Of a stretch of 64,000 nt of DNA, positions 36,061 to 48,746 are shown in pieces. The position numbers and the translations under genes are program-made. The stretch's first letter is position 1. Each line of letters starts with the position of its first letter. The notes under the pieces are model-generated. The model searched no databases, was not told the DNA's origin, and saw nothing but the letters and a program-made list of their open reading frames with translations. Source of the DNA: Eretmocerus hayati (lineage: Eukaryota > Arthropoda > Insecta > Hymenoptera > Aphelinidae); assembly GCA_029851415.1 (NCBI GenBank), contig CM056744.1, forward strand, positions 90,073,907 to 90,137,906. Reading direction: 5' to 3'.

Positions 36061-36191
36061 TCAGGTGCCACAACCCCAGAATATGCATCTCAGAGACCAC
36101 CAAAAGATTTTCTGCAGCCCAGATAACCCTCCACACAATAGAAATGAAAAAAAAAAAAAAAATCGATTGAACAAACAATAAAAGTCCATAC

Positions 36192-36915
36192 CATTATTAG
36201 CTCGTCGCTCATGTTCGTTCCCCAAAATCGCATTGACGCTGAACTTGAGTTGAGGCTTTTCCTTATGCTGATGAATCCTACGGCATGATCTTCCGCCGGC
36301 ACACTGCTCTTCACCGCAGCTGCATGTTTCTTCACTAATCCTACTATTAATATCTATTTCAGATTGCTGCTGTTGTTGTCCACAATATCCTTGTCCACCC
36401 TGATTACCATTTCCGCCACCACCACCACCACTACCACCACAACCACCTCCTACTAAACCCTGTTGATGTCTAGTAAATTCTGGTACATCAAGTTCTGAAG
36501 AAGCTCTATCCTCGTCCATCGAATTATTCGAATCAATTGATCGATTTTCTAATCGTTCTGAAAGTGCACTAAGCCTATCAATCGCTGATGCACCTTGACA
36601 ATCTTCATCCTGACCATTACCAGGACAACCATAAAGTTCTTCAGCTGTTAATCTTGACCTTTGTTGTAATCTATTTTCATTTTGTTGTTGCTGTTGTTGC
36701 TGTTGCTGGCGTAAGGCAATATTGTTTGCTTCAGATTCACGTTCACGCTGTCTTGCTACAAGACTTGCTGCCCAGTTAAGTGTTAGACTGGTGAGATCAG
36801 CCGCGCCCGTATTTACACCGGATTTACTCTGAAGTAGATTTTCCATAAGAAAAGACGGCGATGCCATCGCACTTTGTTGTAGATTTTTCAGCATCGCGGC
36901 CGATGAGGGGAACAT
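36192..36915 (-). CDS. Dbx: Dbx-like homeobox transcription factor, exon 1 (N-terminal 241 codons)
   Basis: First coding exon of a nuclear homeobox regulator; Dbx proteins act in neural patterning. Visible in the translation: the start MFPS, an N-terminal SFLMENLL motif (residues 21-28) like the SFLxENL/SFLVEDL motif of Dbx proteins, a nine-glutamine run near residues 70-78, an acidic Ser-rich stretch (about 128-145), a Gly-rich stretch (155-175), a Cys-rich patch (C198, C200, C205, C211) and LKFSVNAIL at 223-231, matching the LKFGVNAIL block known from vertebrate Dbx1. No homeodomain is present here. After codon 241 a phase-1 donor (G|GTATGG) ends the exon; the open frame beyond it is intron. 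The reading phase matches the acceptor at 3318. An overlapping upstream ATG (ATGGGACG) in another frame lies just 5' of the chosen start. The identity rests on two short motifs and could be another NK-like or H2.0-like homeobox gene. Confidence 0.7.
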
Positions 36916-37135
36916 TTCGTCCCATAAATTTTTTCCACACTTTGCGGGTGTTTTTCACGCACTGCACTAAATTCCCATATTACGATGAAGATTTTTGAAA
37001 ATAAATTTGAAATTTTCAAGATCCATTCTTCAGCTCACACTGATCACTCGCGTGAATTTTAAATGTTCAGGATACATTGCTCCAATTTAAAAAAAAATGT
37101 AATACAATGTCAAATAGACTGAACTACTTTTTATA
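36916..37135 (-). promoter_or_regulatory. Putative core promoter and 5' UTR of the Dbx-like gene
   Basis: On the minus strand a TATAAAAAG string lies at about 37126-37134. Further down, a TTTAAAAT string (about 37056-37063) precedes an ATCAGTG initiator-like motif near 37040. The start codon at 36915 follows about 125 bases after that initiator. A short upstream ORF starting at an AATGGATC context ends before the main start. Which TATA-like string is used is not decided by the sequence. Confidence 0.35.
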
Positions 37136-37199
37136 CTATGAAAATTGGACAATTTCAAATGGGATTTGGTGTAATATGACACGCAAGGGTATGTGATAC

Positions 37200-40100
37200 A
37201 CAGAGGCTAACCGCGTGGCGCGCAAGGCCTGACTGGTGAGCTCGGGGAACGATCCAAAGCACGAGGCGGTGCGTTGCAACCCCTCTATATGTCTGGCTAA
37301 AGAGAGTGAGATAGATGTAGTCGAGCTAGGGGATGGAGCCAAAACCCCACCCTAAGATCAAATTTACACACCCCTAAATACTCGATGATCGAGACGTGCG
37401 GAGATGATGCGCTCGGGAGAATTGAATCGAGCTTACAGCTATCCCATGTGCTACGGTGGTCATTATTTTCGAGGCTCAAACTAGTTGCTGCTGGAACTTT
37501 CAGCTGAAGCAAAGGAAAATTATTTCAGAAGGGATTTTTCTCAAGGGTGTATTTGCGTCACCATATGATCAAGTCAGTTATGACATGTTGAGACGTTTTG
37601 TTCATTTCTCTCAAAATAGAAACACCATTGAATATCTCGCGAAATAACAGCTGAGAAAACACTCTAATCACCACTCTGGAAAGTTAGAGATTTCGATTGG
37701 AAAATGGATAGTGGAAACTATATTAGATCTCCGTTGATGATATTATAGATATTTTAACAATCAAAGGCTTTGCAAGCACACTATTTTGGTGTGAATAGAT
37801 GTACATATTTTGTGATCATCAAAAAAAGGTGCTAGAAAAATAATTACACAGTTAGACAAAATGAAAAAAATGACATGCACGATAAATCAGAGCACATATT
37901 AGGTTTGACCAAATTCGACCATCTGAACAGGGATAACGGGTCCGATTGGCTCCACCAAGACATGGTAGTTTACTAAATTCAAGAAATTTATTGTTCAGAA
38001 ATTCTGATGGCCTTGAAAGAAATCCTAACAAGGTGTCTCCCAAGGGATAGGAAGGTCACAATCAGACGGTTATTTGCATTGAAAAGTATGTTTAGATGCC
38101 TTGCATGAGTGAATATTTTCTCTTATGATTTTGGAACATCTAGATTTATTGTAAAATTCGTGTTTTTTCAGATTTTTGAGATCAACGATACATTTCTCCG
38201 GGATGATTCCGATTGTATTATTGAACTCATATCTAGCACAAGGAAGATTCAACCGACATGTTTTGAACAGTGCAGGAACTAGCTGAACTCTTTGAGTCCG
38301 TGATCTAAATTAGTATCCGATGCAGCGTCGACTAACTGTCATCGTTTTTTTTTTCAGGTAAACATGAATTTCTTGACTACCAGGAAAATCAGTAGGTTTG
38401 TGCAAAAAATGTATTCAATTAATCGGGTTCACATCCATGACTAATTTCAACCATAGTGAATATTCTTACTGTTCAAAAACCACAAGAAAAAAAATTCTCG
38501 CCCAGCATCTAAATATGATTTTCTGACGCAGAACGGTCCTTCAGTCCCATCTTTAGTTTTCAACTTCTAGGTTAAGATTCATATGCGGGCCGTAGAATTC
38601 ACTCACAAAAAAGGCTTTTTGTATACGGCATAGAATTCTGACGTGGTAGAGCTGAACGGATGTAAAATTCGTGATCAGACGGTCAGTTTGAGTCAAATTC
38701 TATGCACTGGTCTACCGCGTTGTTTTTGATCAAGAAAATTCCAGCTCAAAATACGACCCTTTTCAAACCTTGCAATGCAAACTCACAAAATTTAGTGATA
38801 CATTATATTCTACTTTGATTTCCTTCCATTTATTTGGTCTTTCTCCAATCTGAGCTTTCTGAGAATTCACTGCGCTTCCAAGATCAAACAGATGATACAT
38901 GAACGAATATTATTCCCTTGGAATTCATATTTCCTCCGGGTGTGCACTGGTTTAGTAAGGAATTTTTTGGTTGGGAAAAAATCTATCACTCTGTAATAGT
39001 GTAACATTTGAATACAGCATTATCCAAATCCTCAAGAATAATTGGAAAATAATCCACACTGATTGAACATTCCACTGAATCTATTCTATCTTACTCAAAG
39101 ATGGATCCATAAACTGGCCTCATTGTCAAGATTTGATCGAAGAAGACGACAACCAATCATAACAATTCTGCCCTCAACAATCAAGTAGTGCCAGGCAAGT
39201 CGAATCTAACCCAGCTATCGCTAAAACTCATCGACAACCCAATACACACCCCATCCCGTTCGATAACAGCCGCACTCGCTCAATTCCACCTCCGCAGAAT
39301 TGGCCAACTCTCGCGCGTCTTCATATCGTCTACCACCACTCACCACCACCATCACCACCACCACCTCTCAGTCTCTTTCGGGATAGAGATAATACTCGGG
39401 ATAAAAAGGAGGGGAGGTGGGGAGTAAAGTTCAGGCCAAGCCGGTAATGCGGCAATAAAATCATACTGCCATCAAAAGTGGTATAAGCTTGAAAAGGGTC
39501 TGCATTCGTGAGACGTGCCATCGACTCACCACCTACAATACGACCATCAGTATCAAATAGATATGTCTATAGTTAGAAAACGGGTGGGGTTGAGATAAAA
39601 AAAATGCTAGCTCCGCGCAAAGGTCGTTTTGGACGATTGGATTTTATTCGAGGGCGCGCGCTACCAAAGCAGCCAATCCGCTTTGGCGCCGCCCCTCCGC
39701 TACGGATTCACCCATATATGTTATATAGATTGCAAAGTGTGCGGGGTGTGTAAAGAGAACGTATAGGGCTGAGGGTTGGTAAAGAGTAGGAAGACTGGAA
39801 GGGGCTGTTGGATCCTGTGTGCGAGTGAATGTAGAGGATGCACTTCCTCACTTATAGCTTTGCTGGTGGCTGCTACACCCTTATCAACTTTATTATCTCC
39901 TCAGAAAGCTGGATTATAGTGTGGTGTCAAGGGACGATGGGTGGGACAATATTTATGCGCTTTGGCGTTTCAGAATGGGCGTTTGCGATTGTGTAAAATA
40001 CGTCAAAAATTCATTCCTTGGGAACTAGGTCAGATAATAATTTGTATTTTATAAATAACTCAAAATCAATTTTGACTACTCTCAATTTTTGAGCCGGTCG

Positions 40101-40430
40101 GTGTGGATCTGCGAGCTTGTAAAATTAATTTTAAGTGGCCGAGTCCACAATTGGATAATTTTATTCTAAAGTGGCCAGTAGCTTTTAGAATATCGGACAA
40201 AACAAAGATGCAATAGAAAAACCAACGCAATCAGGGATGAATTTTAACTCTCTGATTTTAAAACCCATCTAAATTCCAAAATTGGGTTCTCCAAAGTCTC
40301 ACACTGACAAGATATTGGTGTGTGAAATAATAGCGATATAAGGTGGAATTTTTTTTTCATTTCTTATCTATTAAAAATAAAGTATACCGTGTGAAAAATT
40401 GATAATTCATATCCGTGAAGCTCATTTGTT
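37200..40430. other. Region upstream of the Dbx-like gene
   Basis: No gene recognised. A (CAC/CAT)n trinucleotide patch lies near 39337-39365. At 39590-39790 there is a GC-richer segment with CCAATCC, GCTTTGGCGCCGCC and a TATATGTTATATAG string, which would suit a promoter or enhancer. Strand and target gene are unknown. Confidence 0.3.
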
Positions 40431-41130
40431 TATTGAAAAAACTTGGTCAAATTTCGGAAAAGTAAAAATGTGGAAAACTAAATCCCGGAAAACCTAGAAT
40501 TTGGAGAAACCTAATATTGGGACGTAAGGTTACGTATGATAAACCAATATCCGGAAATCCGGTATGCGGAGTGGTGAAAATTCAGAATGTCAAAAAGTAA
40601 CAAAAACCCTACAGTATTGTTGACGATTTGCATCTCTAAATCTTTTCCTATCCAAATGCTAGAAATTCCTGGTTTTTGCCCTCCCGGGCGTTCTTTTGAC
40701 TCTGCGGAGTTAACTTGCTGATTAGCTGAAAGTTCGGAAAAACCACAGTTGGAATACAAAATCACGGATAGACAAATATTCGAAAATAAGGAATGAGGAG
40801 GAAATTTGTGATGCCAAAACTTGGAAGGATAACCATTTCGAATGACCGATATGTCGAGAATCAAGAGCATCCAGGACTTTGAATGACAAAGTTCAAGGAA
40901 TTTTTCCCAAATTCTGGCTCTCTAAATTTTTGTCAGACCGAATTTTGGTTGCTTCTAATGACTTTTGTCTTTTCGGGCATTGTAAATTGTCATCTTTTTG
41001 CATCTAAGCATCCCATCCATTCGCATCCATGATTCCCGAATATTTGTTATTCCATAATTTTGCATTCCGAATTTTTGATCCTCCGTAATCCAGCTTTCGG
41101 AATTTTTGGCAACCCGAAAAATTGACTATT
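40430..41130. repeat. Degenerate short-period repeats in inverted arrangement
   Basis: Left of about 40860 the plus strand repeats words like TCCCGGAAAACCTAGAATTT and ATATCCGGAAATCC. Right of it the words are the complementary type (CCGAATTTTTG, TTCGGAATTTTTGG). The whole looks like an old microsatellite-derived palindrome. Confidence 0.4.
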
Positions 41131-42980
41131 TCTAAGCACTTCAGAAGTTTATTCCACCAATTTCCATCTCAAACTAATCCAAGCCAAGATATCTAACCTC
41201 TAACGCCAACAAATACTCATAAAATGAGTATAGATAACCCTCTCACCACTCCACACGCGTGGCTCTATTTACTTTCTCAAATAGCTTGGTAATTGATACA
41301 CATCTCGGTCTCGGTAACAGCCCCATCGAGGCCTTATAAACCCTCCCACCCTCATCTTCGTCTTTTCACCCAGGCACTATATTCGTACCCTAAACGCATT
41401 CGCACTCCGCAGTGCTCAATGCTATATATCTTCTTCTTATTTCTCAAATAGCGGAGCAGTAGGAAGGAATATTCTCTCACTTGAATCGAGGGTAAAGAGG
41501 GTTGGAGGTTGGACTTGGCTAAAGAGTCCGCCAACCAACCGGTGCGGAGCGTCGTCACGCCCACCAGTAGATTCTCCTCTCACGCTGTTCTATATACTTA
41601 AACTCGACGATATTGTACTCTCTGTACCACTTTGCCAACGATTCTCGTTTCAATTCAGAGACTATTTTCATGTGTATGGATATACATGAGACGTGTGATG
41701 TGACGCACATACATACAATAACTGATTGTCATAAAATGAATTGAGTGTAGAATAGTCTTGTGGTGGCTGAGATGAGCAACGAATGTGTATCACCATGATC
41801 AATAAAAATTTACTGAATGGATGTAGGAAAAGAGACATAATCCCTCGTAGTTTGCGTATTGAGTAATCTACTTATGTGTTTTTTATGCAAAAAATTCGCT
41901 TAGCAGAGTTCATGCAGTGGAACCATAAATTTAGAAATGGACCAAGGCTAAAGTTGGGGTAGGGAATACGAAACTATCAATTTTTCTGATTTAGGTGAAA
42001 ACAAGGGACAAGCCTCAACCCTCGGTACTTTACCCCTCGATTGACACCTAGAATTTCCCTAACCCTAAATTTTATATTTTTCGCAGTGCATCCAGTATTT
42101 TGCCATAAAAATTGGGATCCTAAAAGGAAGATGATACATCACTGGATAATCCATTACTCATGCAAGATTCCAAAATCCAGTGTAAAAATTTTCTGCTTAA
42201 GAGTTTCGATTTTTGCATTTTTTGAGGTGAACTAAAATTTTGTCAAAATTGAGCGGTTGCTACGACAGAAAAAGAAATATATAGATGAGAAAATAAAAAT
42301 AGTTGTGCGCGTGGCAGTTGATCTAACCTGGACCAACCAGTAACTGGGACATTCAACTGAAAGTAGATGACGCGCGGATCAAGATTTAGTCAATCTCGAC
42401 AACATAACAAGAGTTGGAAAGTTACTTGAAGTCATTCTGATCCAGTGTAAGATCTAAGGGTTGAGTCTGGAGATAAGTATAATTTTTTAGCCTGATTTGC
42501 CAAGAATCAAGCTAAAAATACTGGGTGAATGAGATTTTTCATTCAAAATTCAACAATCAGCCAACGAAGGGTTTCAAACTTGTTTCCCGATCTTCAAATT
42601 CATGAATCAAAAGTGATGCCATTTACATCCAAAAATAAAATACAGAATGCATGGTCGAATAAAACCTGAATTATTCCTATTTTCAATCTCAAGAAACTGA
42701 AAATGAGGCTCCAAACATTTTATCGTGTGTCTTGTGTGAGATGATGTTCCGTTGTTTTTGGCTTATTCCACATTCTTGAGAAGAATTTGTAATCATCAAG
42801 CCCAAAATCAATGCTATAAATCAATATTGCAAAGGCAAAAGCAGTATTATTTAATTCATAAGCATTCTCATTTCATCAAGTAGAAAGAGCTACGCTTAGT
42901 CAGACAGAGCAATAATAAATTACACTTTTCTTGCACAGGATACGTATGGATTCAGTCAGGAATAACGGAAAACAGTTAAT
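41130..42980. other. Unannotated stretch
   Basis: No gene recognised. A TATA-like CTTATAAACC near 41334 and a GCTATATATC near 41421 lie in a pyrimidine-rich segment that might be a promoter, without a supporting reading frame. Confidence 0.25.
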
Positions 42981-42987
42981 TCGCCTT

Positions 42988-43600
42988 TTAATCTAAACAT
43001 CCCTCACTACAACAGCACTCAAACAAATGGCGAGCAGAAAGAGAGTGAGATAGAGGAAAGGGGTAAGAGCGATAAGGATGAAAGAGAGAGTCGCGTATAA
43101 TAGGAAATCGCATGAGCTGAGGATGGAAAAAAAAAAGAGACCGAGATAACTTCAGCGATGGCGCATTATGAGAGAAAGGGGGAAATTGAGCACGAAAGAA
43201 AAAGCCGCGAACGAGATGAAAGAAGAGGTGGGATGGGTTGGTGGATGAAAAATAATTCAGAAAAAAGAATATTTGAGTAATATGAAAGTGAGAAGTGGGA
43301 GTCAGAGGTAGAAAAATGAATTCATGTAGAGAAAGAGAGAGAAGCGAAGAAAATGAAATGAACATCGCTATGGCGGAATTGAGAATTATTATAGAAGCGC
43401 GAGAAAGAGAGAGAGAGAAAGTAGTGAGCCACCTGGGGTTGGCTTTCGACGGCTTATATAAATTGAGCACCGTGACGAAAAAGAAAAGACCTGGAATACT
43501 ATGATGAAAGGCGGGAGGAGCGGGAAATAGGGGAATACAAGTATAGGAAGAGGGAAAAGGAAAGAGGAGGGGGAAATGTGGAAAAATGGGGTTGAGAGAG
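42988..43600. repeat. Purine-rich strand-asymmetric segment
   Basis: For about 600 bases the plus strand is almost all A and G, with GAGA-type words such as GAAAGAGAGTGAGATAGAGG. Lack of stops in the opposite strand creates a 205-codon Phe/Ser/Leu-rich frame that I do not regard as a gene. Confidence 0.6.
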
Positions 43601-43609
43601 CGCACGGGA

Positions 43610-44620
43610 GTGTAATTATATGGAGAAAAGTATGATGGACGTTGCCGAGCGAGAAATTAAATTTATGACACAATTTGTACCCTGGCATCACAGAGCTTTT
43701 ACATTTTAATTGAATAATCATGTGCATTTGATGTGAAATTATGATGTTTTAAAATTTCGATTTCAATGAGACGAATATAATAAAGCTGCGGTAATATACC
43801 ATCAGCTTATTCAGATGAAACTCATTTTCGCTTAACGAGGGCAGTGATGGAATTTAATTTAATAACGCAAATTTGTATGATTTTAGATTTGAACATTTTG
43901 ATTTGCAGCCGTACCGAATTGTATGAAATTCCATAATTTTTACCAGATCTCACGACTCATCTGTACTCTCAGAATGTGTAATTTATTTAGTCTTCTGTAA
44001 TCCAAACTGGAGTATTTTTAATGTATTTTTTTTTTTCAACTTTATATTTCTGAAAAATGCATGAATAATTAGTATCATCTATAAAAATCGCTTAAATTAT
44101 CTTTACCTTTTACTTCGTAAAAGTCATAAATACATAATCCATGTAGATTGTCAAGTCATCATCGTGTCGTCGATATTTCAAAGAAGTATAGCAGCAAAGC
44201 TGGAAAAGCGGAAATAAAGCCGTTTCAAATGGCCTCTCAATCGCACACGATAGAAACTTCAATTTCAAGCCATTTTCTTCCACTCAATAAGTCTGCAAAA
44301 AATTTAATCACCTGGGCGAGCTCTATTCTCTCGCTACCAATAAAAAGTTTCTTTTCAATTTCCGTCAAGTCGATACGGATTGGAGAACGGTGGGAAAGAG
44401 AACAAAGCAATATAAAGTGATTGATTGAGAAGAAAGAGCTGATTGCCGCTCTATTGTAGGTACTATTGCAAAGGATTTGTGGGAGATATTTAATCTTCGA
44501 ACTTTAATAGAATTATTACACTCTTAGAGTATTTGAAATAGGTCAATGGTGAGAGAACAGAGATACGATTGTAACTTTTTCGATCAATGATGCCCAAAAA
44601 ATTTTTCTATTCTGGAAGGA
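43610..44620. other. Unannotated stretch
   Basis: No gene recognised. A 90-codon plus frame at 44148-44420 has no splice or domain support. Confidence 0.3.
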
Positions 44621-44628
44621 TAATTTCG

Positions 44629-45478
44629 AATAGCGTTATTGTCTCCCACGCTACCGCTCGTTTGGGTTGCAAATGTTCTTGATAAGTCGGAGGCCCCAGA
44701 GGTTCTTGGAGCTCAGAAATGATATTTGCATAATGATGGGTCATGATCAATATGCAGCGTTGAAAAGATCTCTTACGGAGTTCGTGAAAATGAAATTTGG
44801 TTCAACTGGTGCCGCTAACACATATAACCCCCCATCAACCTGTCCGCTCACCCACCCGACCACCAACCTACCTACCTATATCGAATCTTTCGGGTCCCCA
44901 CTCATACCCACACGGCTTCGTATATGTAGCCAGCTCAGTCCAACCCAGCCTGTACTAGATCATCCCGGAAAGCTCCCAGATCGTACCAGACCGTACCAGA
45001 CTGTGCCAGAATGTTCCAGATATTACCAGAATATTCCAGACCACTACAGAATGTCCCAGTTCCAGGCCGTACCAGACCGTTTCAGACCATTCAGACCGTG
45101 TCAGAACGTACCAAAACATCCCAGATCGTACCAGGCCGTACCAAAAGGTCCCAGATCATACCAGATGGTGCCAGACCATTCCAAAAAGTTCCAAATCGTA
45201 CCAGGCCATCCCAGAATGTCCCAGATCGTACTAGATCGTTCCAGAATAGTCCATATACCATCCCAGGATGCTCGAGATCGTACCAGCTTGTTTCAGATCG
45301 TCCCACACTAGGCCGGAGCATTCATTTACCCGACTACCTGACCACCCACTCACCAACTCATCCACCGATCGACCCTTCCATTACCCGCGCGGTCACCCAT
45401 TATACTCTGACCCTTCCACCTAGGCAACCGAATTCGCGAGATCCGAACAAACTTTTGACACGCGTTCAATCATTATAA
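44629..45478 (+). mobile_element. Family A element, copy 2
   Basis: Leader AATAGCGTTATTG, TTCTTGATAAGTCGGAGGCC, AATGATATTTGC, ATGATGGGT. The array of 10-bp CCAGACCGTA units runs from about 44950 to 45310. The tail has CACCCAC-rich words, CATTATACTCTGACCCTTCC, ACCTAGGCAA and CGCGTTCAATCATTATAATT. The array is shorter than in copy 1 and has a different dominant decamer phase and spelling. Confidence 0.65.
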
Positions 45479-45479
45479 T

Positions 45480-46800
45480 TACATTGGATGTCATATTTAG
45501 AGTCTGAAAATGAATTCGGGAACATGAGAAAAATTCAATTTCTAAAGGAGGCTAACAAAAACTGTGCCGCGTAGTTTCAGTGCAACCATGAGTTTGAGAT
45601 GAATTATTCAAGGAAAATTAGCAATAAATGACCACAAAAGTTTGGTGTGTCATGAAAGTCTGTGGAATCGGTATTTTGACACTAATTTCGTCATTTCCAT
45701 GTCAGCAATGACTTTGGTAAATGTATCCAAATTTGAGTACTATAAGGAATCATGGTCCCAAATGTACAGAATATTTTTGGCCACTCTATCACGCTGACTG
45801 GAAATCATACAGGTTAGGATTCTAATTCAATGTTGGAAGAGTCTCACGAAATTCTTTCTACATCATCACCGAATCAGATATTAATGCAAAGTCATTTACT
45901 GAGTGGATTTTCAAATATCATCCAATTAATCATTCAAAACTCCAACAAAATAAATCTTGCTAATCTTGCTATATGAGATTTATGAATCTGACACTCTTGC
46001 AAGGGTAACATAAAAAGGTCAACCTAGTACATCTGAGAAAAATAGTCAAACGTGCATCATCATATCCAAGTATAGAATGGTATGGAAGGTTCGTAACCCA
46101 TGACGAGGCAATCAAAGCTCACTTGTACATTGCGAAGCTTTAACGAGTATCACCCAGCAATTGGAGAACGCTGAAAGTCCAATAAACCGAAATAAAGGCG
46201 AACAAAGTGATTCGCTCAAGCCTCGGATATCTAGATACATGTATATATGAACGTTGCAAATAGCTAGAAGGAGTAGTGAGAGAATGAGATGTCGCGCGCA
46301 AAGTCACAATCGCAGAGCGCCAAGCAAGCTAATAATATTATATCCTTATACGAGGGGTGAGCCAAGAGGTTGTTATGAACACATGACGCCTGCCCTTTAA
46401 GCCGTAAACGGGGCGCATTCGCATCGTATATGTGCTCATGTATGCGATGCGACAAAATATTGGATTTCTGATACTTGGCGTGACTATGAGTATCACAGAG
46501 CATTTGCGCTTTCCAGAATTGTTTTTATTCGACTCAGATTTTTTTTCACGCCCTTCTAAGACCTTTACTTTGCGCTTTGAAGCATCCAAGTGTGCCAGAA
46601 ATGTGATCACTGAGAGTTTGCGGTTAGAACATACTTTGATCTCGCATTCTGACATAATAATTCATTTGAATAATATGGTGCAATATCTATTGGAGAATTA
46701 AAATGGTGCGGTATTTTATTGAAGCTAGTGACCTAGCCATGATTAATTAGATGCTATGTCGTTGTAATCTACATCTCAGTTAGAAGGTCCGATCACACTG
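45480..46800. other. Unannotated stretch
   Basis: No gene or repeat recognised. Overlapping frames on both strands at 46.26-46.70 kb are unsupported. Confidence 0.3.
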
Positions 46801-48060
46801 CCCGTCTCAAAATTTCTTGGGTTGACATCTCCTCCGTACTGATCTGACGATCCGCAGATCTATGAATTCGACAATCCACTAACCTGCGAGTGAAGTACCG
46901 TAATTGCAGAGGTCATAACAGCAATGTAGAGCTTCATCGGCTCACCCATCTACTACCCTGTTGACCAATGTTTCGATATCAATCTGCTGAATGGATGACA
47001 TACCGACCTGCTAACACGTTGATTCAATGACCAATATTGATCTACGAATCTGCAAATTTCCTAACCTCGTGACATAAACGATCTCCAAAGACTTACAGAG
47101 TCATCAATCCACTGATACGCCAACCTATTCAACTGTTCATAGGCCAGCCTGCTGACCCGATGACCTACAAACCGACTCAAAAGATGATCTGATGACTAAC
47201 AACCCTCTTGAATCCTTGGCTGACCAACTTGCAGATTTACCGACTTGATGACTTTATAACTTCTTCCAACCTTCAGGTTTTTCCATTCCCTGATCTACGA
47301 ACCTGTCAATTTGCATGATATGTATGATGCATCTCGATAAGTCTTCGACCTGACCACTTGTTTGATTCCATGGGTTGCAATATTACATACCATCGATCTA
47401 ACAACCTGAAAACCCACCAACCTAAGGATTTTCATCAACATTTACGTTATCTGTTGGCTTATTATTGAGATGCCAATCTGCTGACTCAATGACCTAACAA
47501 TCTGATCACGCGTTGATTTGATGACCATAATGCCTATTGAATAGCTGATTCATCGATCCGCAGGTCTACTGACCTCTTGACTTGAAGACTTCTTGGGACC
47601 TGCAGCTTCATCAACTTATTGATTCACCAGCCTGTTTGAAATTCAATGCTAGTCTGCAGATTAGGTTACCTATAATCCTGTTCATACTTTGATCTGACTA
47701 CATGCAACACTATCCGAGCACCAAATCTCTAACCTCCAAACCTACGTGCCCGGTGACCTAACGATTTCTATAGTGACTTTCACATTGATCTTCTTATTGA
47801 CCCATGAATCTATCTACTCAGGATACCAATCTGCTGACTGAATGACCCATTGACCTGTTCACATGCTATGATTCAATGGCATGCTACGTTCCCATCGAGT
47901 CTCTCACCCAATCATTTTCTATCAACCTTTGGGTTCATTTGTTCATTGAACCCTGAACTTACCGACTCATTTAAGATGCCAGCTTGGTAGCTCAGTGACC
48001 TACTAATCAATCCGCATCGCGATTTGATGAATCTGTATTCCAGCATATTGTTGAAGATAC
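46800..48060 (+). repeat. Highly degenerate tandem repeat rich in CTGACC/TGATGACC words
   Basis: Recurring blocks such as GATGCCAATCTGCTGACTCA (47469), ATACCAATCTGCTGACTGA (47822), ATATCAATCTGCTGAATGGA (46975) and TGATTCAATGACC/TGATTTGATGACC. Period is irregular. After about 48060 the complementary spelling appears. Confidence 0.5.
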
Positions 48061-48189
48061 AGGTGGGTGAATTTATAGGTAGTTAGGATTTCGGGGTTCC
48101 CAGTTAATTATTTTGAATAGGAAGGGCCAAACACGAATGTATGATCAACTCAGCATGTTCAAGATCGGTAAGTGAATAGGTCATTTACT

Positions 48190-48346
48190 GCGGATTGGCA
48201 AAAATTCGAGCTACCACAGGTAGGTTCAGGGTTCAAATCCCGACCAGCTCCGGGTCATGCTTCCTCGGTGCTTCGGACCCCACTAGAATAGCAGCACGCT
48301 GATGTGCGCCAAGCACGATTGCGTCTGAGTATGCGGTTGTGAAAAA
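48190..48346 (+). repeat. tRNA-derived SINE, copy 1
   Basis: RNA polymerase III box B (GGTTCAAATCC, 48230-48240) with a weak box A upstream (TGGCAAAAATTCG). The body contains GGTGCTTCGGACCCCAC, and an A-rich run (GTGAAAAAAAATTC) ends it. Confidence 0.55.
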
Positions 48347-48549
48347 AAATTCTAGACTTATTAGGTAAACTACAGATATTATTAGGTCGGTAAGTTATCA
48401 GGTTGGTGTATCTGTATAATGTCAACAATTTTGTCAATTGGTAGACAGTTATCAAATCAGCATAGTTGGGATTTGAAGGATTAGTAGATTCTGAGACTTG
48501 GTCATGAAGATGATACGCGAAGAGGATTACAATTAGGATTTTTGAAACC

Positions 48550-48730
48550 TCCGTAGCCTTATGGATGGAGCCCTGACTTATGGCGCAAAAGGCCCGGGGT
48601 TCGATTCCCGGACGTCACTTATGGGATTTTTTTTCTCATGTGCCTTTTCTGATGGCTTTGGTGGTTCGGAACCCACCCAAAATCATAGGTCCAGCAAAAA
48701 TGATCCCAAAAAGAGACTGAAAAATGATCA
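48550..48730 (+). repeat. tRNA-derived SINE, copy 2
   Basis: tRNA-like head with box A-like TAGCCTTATGGATGG and box B GGTTCGATTCC (48598-48608), followed by a body with GGTGGTTCGGAACCCACC and TAGGTCCAG. The end abuts the TA-flanked element at 48747. Confidence 0.65.
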
Positions 48731-48746
48731 TGAATGAAGAAAAGTA

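Larger units (their letters stand above)
3318..36191 (-). other. Inferred 32.9-kb first intron of the Dbx-like gene
   Basis: Interval between the phase-1 donor of exon 1 and the phase-1 acceptor of exon 2. It hosts an unrelated secreted-peptide gene on the opposite strand, several foldback elements, MITEs and one 328-bp satellite. No homeobox-coding segment was seen in it. If an undetected small exon exists, the intron is split. Confidence 0.5.

Noticed and set aside
36061..36191. Continuation of the Dbx exon 1 frame past the GGTATGG donor, ending in a Phe-rich segment
   Set aside because: Composition changes abruptly to translated A/T-rich intron just after a good donor whose phase matches exon 2.
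42988..43605. 205-codon minus-strand frame rich in Phe, Ser and Leu
   Set aside because: Direct consequence of purine bias on the plus strand. There is no signal, domain or splice context.
44667..45478. Two long overlapping plus-strand frames (214 and 155 codons) with Arg/Pro/Gln-rich 10-residue periodicity
   Set aside because: They run through the 10-bp minisatellite of a family A element. Three decamers make a 30-base, stop-free period in every frame, and the leader portion is a dispersed repeat.
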